Below are positions 59,593 to 64,000 of a stretch of 64,000 nt of DNA, one piece after another. A program made the translations under genes and the position numbers. The DNA comes from JAZDGX01 sp964482205 (GTDB lineage: Bacteria; Eisenbacteria; RBG-16-71-46; CAIMUX01; WJJG01), in contig CAYZWI010000004.1 in assembly GCA_964482205.1 (NCBI GenBank), forward strand, positions 186,001-250,000, in the 5' to 3' direction. Position 1 is the stretch's first letter, and every line of letters starts with the position of its first letter. The notes under the pieces are model-generated. The model was not told the DNA's origin. It searched no databases and worked only from the letters and a program-made list of their open reading frames with translations.

Positions 59593-61848
59593 ATGCGTCA
59601 AGCGACACGGGTCACGCTCGCGTCTTGCGGCGCCGCATGCGTCGCCGCCCTGTTCGCGCCCAATGCGCAGGCCTACATCGGCCCGGGCGCCGGATTCGCG
59701 GTGGTCGGATCGCTGGGCGTGATCTTCGTCACCTTCTTTCTCGCCCTGTTCGCGATTCTCACCTGGCCGTTCCGCGCGCTCTTGCGCATGATCCTCAAAG
59801 CCGCGCGCCGGACAGGCCCGCGCCAGGTGGACCGCGTGGTCATTCTCGGTTTGGATGGACTCGATCCGCTGCTGGTGCGCCGCTGGATGAGTGAGGGGCA
59901 CCTCCCCCATCTGGCCCGCCTCGCCGAGACCGGCTGCTTCCACAATCTCGCGACCACCTTCCCCTCGATGTCTCCCGTCGCCTGGTCCTCCTTCGCGACC
60001 GGCGTCGACGCTTCCAAGCACAACATCTTCGACTTCCTTAATCGCGATTTGCGCAGCCACATGCCGGTGCTCTCGTCGACCGACATCCGCTCCTCCGACA
60101 AGGTGATGCGCATCGGGCGCTATGAGATCCCGATCTCGAAGCCGCCGATTCGCTTCCTGCGCCGCAGCCAGTCGTTCTGGCAGATCCTGGGCAAGAACTA
60201 CGTGCCTTGCCATGTGCTGCGCGTGCCGATCACCTTTCCTCCCGAGAAGGTGCCCAACGGCGCGCTCCTTTCGGCGATGTGCGTGCCCGATCTGCGCGGC
60301 ACGCAGGGATCGTTCACCTTCTACACGACTGATCCCGAGCGGGCGGCCGCGTACGAAGGGGGCGCGATCATCCATGTGACCCGCGCGGGCGACGCGATCG
60401 CCACCGAGATCACCGGACCGCCCAATCCGCTCACGCGCGACCATGCCCTGCTCACGATTCCGCTGGCGATCACGATCGACGAGGCCAACAAGCGCGCGAC
60501 CTTCACGATCGCGAAGCGCAGCTTCATGCTGAACGAGCGCGAATTCAGCGAGTGGATCCCGCTCGAGTTCCGGCCGGGCCTGGGGCAGAAGGTGCGCGGG
60601 ATCGCGCGCTTCAAGGTGATGCGCTTCGCGCCCCATTTCGAGCTCTACATGACGCCGATCAATCTCGATCCCGAAAGCCCGCCGATGCCGATCTCGTATC
60701 CGGGCTTCTTCGGGCAATACCTGGCGCGATTGAACGGCTCCTTCGCAACCCTCGGGCTGGCCGAGGACACCTGGGCGCTGAATGAGCGCGTGATCGACGA
60801 GGAAACCTTCCTCGAGTACGCCTGGAGCATTCATGCCGAGCGCGAGAAGATGTGGTTCAACTCGTTGAAGAAGAACCGCAAGGGCTTGAATGTGGTCGTC
60901 TTCGACGCCACCGACCGCATGCAGCACATGTTCTTCCGCTACCTCGACAAGGATCATCCCTCGAACGCGGGCAAGGACACCGAGCGCCATCGCGACGCGC
61001 TCCTCGATCTCTATCGGCGCGCGGACGATCTCGTGGGGCGCACGCTGGAGGCGATCGGCAACGATGCGCGCACGGCCTTCTTCGTGCTCTCGGATCATGG
61101 CTTCAAGCCCTTCCGCAGAGGCATCAATCTCAACTCGTGGTTTTTGCAGAACGGGTATCTCGCGAGCAAGAACGGCGCGGTGGGGCGCTACTTCGACGGC
61201 GTCGACTGGTCCCGCACCAAGGCCTACTCTTTCGGCCTGGGCGGCATCTATTTGAATGTGAAGGGGCGCGAGACGGGCGGCATCGTCGAGGCGCGCGAAG
61301 AGTACAAGCAGGTGAAGCGCGAGCTGGTCGAGAAGCTGAGCGGGCTCATCGATCCCGAGACCGGCCGCCCGGGCATCGTGCGCGTCTACGACAGCGCTGA
61401 GATCTTCCAGGGACCGTATCGTCCCTCGGGCCCCGATCTGGTCGTCGGCTACACGGTCGGTTACCGCGCCTCGTGGGACGGAGCCGTCGGCGTGGCCGAT
61501 GGCACGATCTTCGAAGACAACAAGCGCAGCTGGAGCGGGGACCACTGCATCGATCCCTTCGCGGTGCCGGGAGTCTTCTTCAGCAATCGCAAGATCGAGA
61601 CGCGCTATCCGAGCATCATGGACTTCGCGCCCACCGTGCTCGGGCTCTTTGGAGTGCCGGCGCCCGCGCACATGGACGGCATCTCGCTCTACGACAAGCA
61701 GGCGTGCGCCAAGCGCGCGTCGCCGAGGGATGCGTACTTCCCGCGCGGTTTGCCGCCGAGCCTGCGCGGCGCCGAACCCGCGGGATCGCCAAAGGAAGAA
61801 CCGGCGGCGCAAGTCCCGCTCGTTCGCGACGGAGGAAATACGCAATGA
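59593..61848 (+). CDS. Membrane-anchored AlkP-superfamily phosphohydrolase (COG3379-like), first copy
   Basis: 751 residues from the second ATG (59593), 9 nt after GGAGG; the ATG at 59587 is too close to it. Signal or anchor segments: LASCGAACVAALFAPNAQA and LGVIFVTFFLALFAILTWPF. Metal and nucleophile motifs follow the type-I phosphodiesterase/nucleotide pyrophosphatase fold: VVILGLDGLDP (metal Asp), FPSMSPVAWSSFATG (Ser nucleophile), FFVLSDHGF (Asp, His) and SWSGDHC (His). The domain size is normal for predicted phosphohydrolase/phosphomutases. A Lys/Pro-rich tail ends the chain. The stop overlaps the next start (ATGA), and the next gene is a paralogue. Substrate is unknown; the sat-cysC context hints at sulfated or nucleotide substrates. 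Confidence 0.88.
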   Translation: MRQATRVTLASCGAACVAALFAPNAQAYIGPGAGFAVVGSLGVIFVTFFLALFAILTWPFRALLRMILKAARRTGPRQVDRVVILGLDGLDPLLVRRWMSEGHLPHLARLAETGCFHNLATTFPSMSPVAWSSFATGVDASKHNIFDFLNRDLRSHMPVLSSTDIRSSDKVMRIGRYEIPISKPPIRFLRRSQSFWQILGKNYVPCHVLRVPITFPPEKVPNGALLSAMCVPDLRGTQGSFTFYTTDPERAAAYEGGAIIHVTRAGDAIATEITGPPNPLTRDHALLTIPLAITIDEANKRATFTIAKRSFMLNEREFSEWIPLEFRPGLGQKVRGIARFKVMRFAPHFELYMTPINLDPESPPMPISYPGFFGQYLARLNGSFATLGLAEDTWALNERVIDEETFLEYAWSIHAEREKMWFNSLKKNRKGLNVVVFDATDRMQHMFFRYLDKDHPSNAGKDTERHRDALLDLYRRADDLVGRTLEAIGNDARTAFFVLSDHGFKPFRRGINLNSWFLQNGYLASKNGAVGRYFDGVDWSRTKAYSFGLGGIYLNVKGRETGGIVEAREEYKQVKRELVEKLSGLIDPETGRPGIVRVYDSAEIFQGPYRPSGPDLVVGYTVGYRASWDGAVGVADGTIFEDNKRSWSGDHCIDPFAVPGVFFSNRKIETRYPSIMDFAPTVLGLFGVPAPAHMDGISLYDKQACAKRASPRDAYFPRGLPPSLRGAEPAGSPKEEPAAQVPLVRDGGNTQ

Positions 61849-64000
61849 ACGACAAGGGCTTCCTGCCCCCTGTCCGTTTCCTGGCCCTTCTCGCCATCTC
61901 CGGAGCTCTGGCCACGGGGTTCTTCGCCCTAGGACCTGCCGTCTGGGCCGAGACTCCCGGCGGCGCCTCCCTTTCAGGCACGGGACGCTTCGACCGGGTC
62001 ATCGTTCTGGGAATCGACGGCGCCGATCCCATCCTGCTCACGCGCTGGATGGACGAAGGACGCCTGCCGAACTTTGACCGGTTGCGCAAGACGGGTGCTT
62101 TCAAGCCCCTCGGCACAAGCGTTCCGCCGCAGAGCCCGGTGGCGTGGTCGAATTTCGTCACCGGCGCCGATTCGGGCATTCACGGGATTTTCGACTTCAT
62201 CCATCGCGACCCGCTCACTTACATCCCCTACTCGGCGCTCTCGGTCGTGACGCCTCCCAAGGAGACGATCTCCCTGCTCGGGATCACGTTTGGCAATCGC
62301 GTAGCCTTGCCCTTCTCCGACTACGTTCTGCCGCTCCAGGGCGGCACGACGGAGAACCTGCGCCGGGGCGTTCCCTTCTGGGATGCCCTGAGCGAGCACG
62401 GCGTGCATGCGGTCATCAACCGCGTGCCGGTCAACTTCCCGCCGACCGCGTCGGGCGCGATCACCCTCTCGGGCATGGGGACTCCCGATGTGCAAGGCAC
62501 GCTCGGGACCTACGCCTACTACACGACCAACCCGCCTCCGGACTGGGAGAGTGCGACCGGGGGCAGGATCTTCCCGGTCGATGTCCTCAACGGCGTGGTC
62601 GAGGGCCAGCTCTACGGGCCACCCAACGACTTCATCGACTACGCACGAATCAAGGAACGAACGGGCCGCGGAGTGCCGTATCAGGAGCAGAAGGCATCGA
62701 TTCCTTTCACAGTCTTCGTCGACGAGGAGAACCCAGTCGCCAAGATCGCCATCGGCGGACAGGAAATCTTCCTCACCGAAGGAGAGTTCAGCCCCTGGGT
62801 TCATCTCACCTTCTCCATGCTGCCGGCGCCCGGGTTCATGAGCTGGATCTGGTCGGATCTCGTGACGGTGGGCGGGTCGGTGCAGTTCTACCTGAAGGAG
62901 GCCCATCCGGAATTCTCGCTCTATGTGACCGCGATCCAGATCGATCCCACCAACCCGGCGCTCCCGATCAGCACTCCACCGGAGTATTCGGCGGAACTGG
63001 CCCAGGCGATCGGGGCCTACTACACGAAAGGCCTGCCGGAAGACACCAAGGCGCTCGACAAGGACGTCTTCGGCAATGCCGACTTCATGAAGCAGGCGAA
63101 CATCATTCTCGACGAGGAGATCCGCATAACCGAGTACGAGCTCGCCCGCTTTGATAAGGGGGTGCTCTTCCTCTACTACACGGCGGTCGATCAATGCGGC
63201 CACGCCATGTGGCGCACCATGGAACCTGACCACCCCGCACACAATGCCGCGCTGGACGCGCCGTTCCGGGACGCCTACCCGCAGGTCTACGAAAAGCTCG
63301 ATCGGCTGGTCGGTCGCGTGATGGAGTTCGTGGACGACCACACCCTGCTGATGGTGATGTCCGATCACGGATTCTCCACCTGGCGGCGCGGCTTCCACCT
63401 GAACCGCTGGCTCTATGAGAACGGCTACCTCGCCCTGAGGCCGGGCGTCGACATCGAATCGGTCGAGTACCTCCAAGGAGTCGACTGGCACAACACGGCT
63501 CTCTACGGGATTGGTTTGAACGGGCTCTATGTGAACCAGATGGGGCGCGAACGCTATGGGACGATCCCACCCGGGCCTCAGAAGCGGCAACTGCTCGAGG
63601 AAGTCGCGGCCAAGCTTGAAGCGATCGTCGATCCAGAGACCGGCCAACATCCGATCCATCATGTCTACATCACGGAAGACACCTATCAGGGCCCGTTGAT
63701 TGAAACCGGCCCGGATGCGCAGATGGGATACGAGCGAGGCTACCGCGTGACCGACGAGAGCGCGATCGGGGAATTGGCGGGCGCGGTGCTGAGCAACAAC
63801 CTGCGCCGCTGGAGCGGGGACCACTGCGCGGACGCCAGCGAGTTACCCGGCGTCATCCTGACGAGCGTCCCGTTTCCCGCCTCGGCACCCTCGCTGGTGG
63901 ACCTCGCGCCGACCATCCTCGGCATCTTCGGCATTCCGCCACTCGCGCAGATGACAGGCCGTTCGATTTTCGAAGGCGACGACGGGAACAGAGCCGGAAT
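61845..64000 (+). CDS. AlkP-superfamily phosphohydrolase (COG3379-like), second copy, cut by the window edge
   Basis: 718 residues are visible, and the frame stays open to the last base. It starts in an ATGA overlap with the first copy and has GGAGGAAATACGCA before the ATG. A hydrophobic signal segment precedes VIVLGIDGADP (metal Asp). PQSPVAWSNFVTG holds the Ser nucleophile. MVMSDHGFSTW (Asp, His) and WSGDHC (His) complete the metal site. It aligns end to end with the first copy: RWMDEGRLPN versus RWMSEGHLPH, WRRGFHLNRW versus FRRGINLNSW. Without the first copy's second membrane segment, it is probably secreted or anchored only once. Two adjacent paralogues suggest divided substrate ranges. 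Confidence 0.85.
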   Translation, partial: MNDKGFLPPVRFLALLAISGALATGFFALGPAVWAETPGGASLSGTGRFDRVIVLGIDGADPILLTRWMDEGRLPNFDRLRKTGAFKPLGTSVPPQSPVAWSNFVTGADSGIHGIFDFIHRDPLTYIPYSALSVVTPPKETISLLGITFGNRVALPFSDYVLPLQGGTTENLRRGVPFWDALSEHGVHAVINRVPVNFPPTASGAITLSGMGTPDVQGTLGTYAYYTTNPPPDWESATGGRIFPVDVLNGVVEGQLYGPPNDFIDYARIKERTGRGVPYQEQKASIPFTVFVDEENPVAKIAIGGQEIFLTEGEFSPWVHLTFSMLPAPGFMSWIWSDLVTVGGSVQFYLKEAHPEFSLYVTAIQIDPTNPALPISTPPEYSAELAQAIGAYYTKGLPEDTKALDKDVFGNADFMKQANIILDEEIRITEYELARFDKGVLFLYYTAVDQCGHAMWRTMEPDHPAHNAALDAPFRDAYPQVYEKLDRLVGRVMEFVDDHTLLMVMSDHGFSTWRRGFHLNRWLYENGYLALRPGVDIESVEYLQGVDWHNTALYGIGLNGLYVNQMGRERYGTIPPGPQKRQLLEEVAAKLEAIVDPETGQHPIHHVYITEDTYQGPLIETGPDAQMGYERGYRVTDESAIGELAGAVLSNNLRRWSGDHCADASELPGVILTSVPFPASAPSLVDLAPTILGIFGIPPLAQMTGRSIFEGDDGNRAG

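Noticed and set aside
59494..61845. Long minus-strand frame opposite the first AlkP-type gene
   Set aside because: An Arg/His/Glu-rich shadow translation without family motifs. The plus strand carries the full metal-site motif set.
1..64000. tRNA or rRNA genes
   Set aside because: No cloverleaf-like GGTTCGAATCC segments with matching acceptor stems and no rRNA-like blocks were seen on either strand.

Overview
The window is about 64 kb of high-GC DNA (sampled 60-base lines in core genes reach about 68% GC). It comes from a Gram-negative bacterium, shown by outer-membrane barrels, an Omp85 protein, OMPLA phospholipase, a TolC-MFP-RND efflux system and many secreted proteins. Three secreted proteins end in a FlgD-like Ig domain (roughly L-x-V-Y-D-x-x-G-R-R then G-x-Y-x-x-R). 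Together with DUF5916 and VIT-VWA proteins this points to an uncultivated FCB-type lineage such as Candidatus Eisenbacteria or Krumholzibacteria. That placement is an inference from gene content. No rRNA, tRNA, CRISPR array or transposase was found.

Layout. 0-7.5 kb: an outer-membrane protein, a CBM9/DUF5916 protein, a small secreted protein ending in GRIKALFR, and a VIT-VWA membrane protein. 7.8-8.5 kb: an AbrB-type antitoxin with a PIN toxin gene broken by one in-frame TGA, preceded by a perfect palindrome. 9.1-15.5 kb: a lower-GC cluster of secreted proteins of unknown function, two very small secreted peptides, a six-bladed beta-propeller protein and a TPR-sigma54 activator. This is the best candidate for an undescribed system. 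15.5-22.9 kb: OMPLA, a lipoprotein, a truncated response regulator, a six-heme cytochrome c with a terminator, two FNR-type boxes and an FNR-like regulator. 23.1-29.5 kb: a translationally coupled TolC-MFP-RND operon and a GNAT acetyltransferase. 29.6-42.1 kb: an Omp85 protein, a gingipain-like FG-GAP protein, a Ser/Thr kinase with TPRs, a second GRIKALF protein and a papain-like secreted protein. 42.2-44.5 kb: tag glycosylase and a MATE exporter.

44.6-50.4 kb is a phosphate operon, pstS-pstC-pstA-pstB1-pstB2-phoU-dedA. Its two ATPases carry complementary motif defects that predict a heterodimer with one active and one degenerate nucleotide site. 50.5-54.0 kb pairs an M3 oligopeptidase with a POT-type peptide transporter. 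54.2-56.7 kb couples an Nramp-family protein lacking the canonical metal-site Asn and Met to a soluble PRC-MgtE_N-CBS protein, which suggests Mg2+ transport. 57.6-64.0 kb carries ATP sulfurylase and APS kinase (PAPS synthesis), followed by two AlkP-superfamily phosphohydrolases, the last cut by the window edge.

Working themes are envelope and secretion, redox respiration under FNR-like control, and phosphate, peptide, Mg2+ and sulfate handling. The low-GC cluster may be a secreted-peptide signalling unit.
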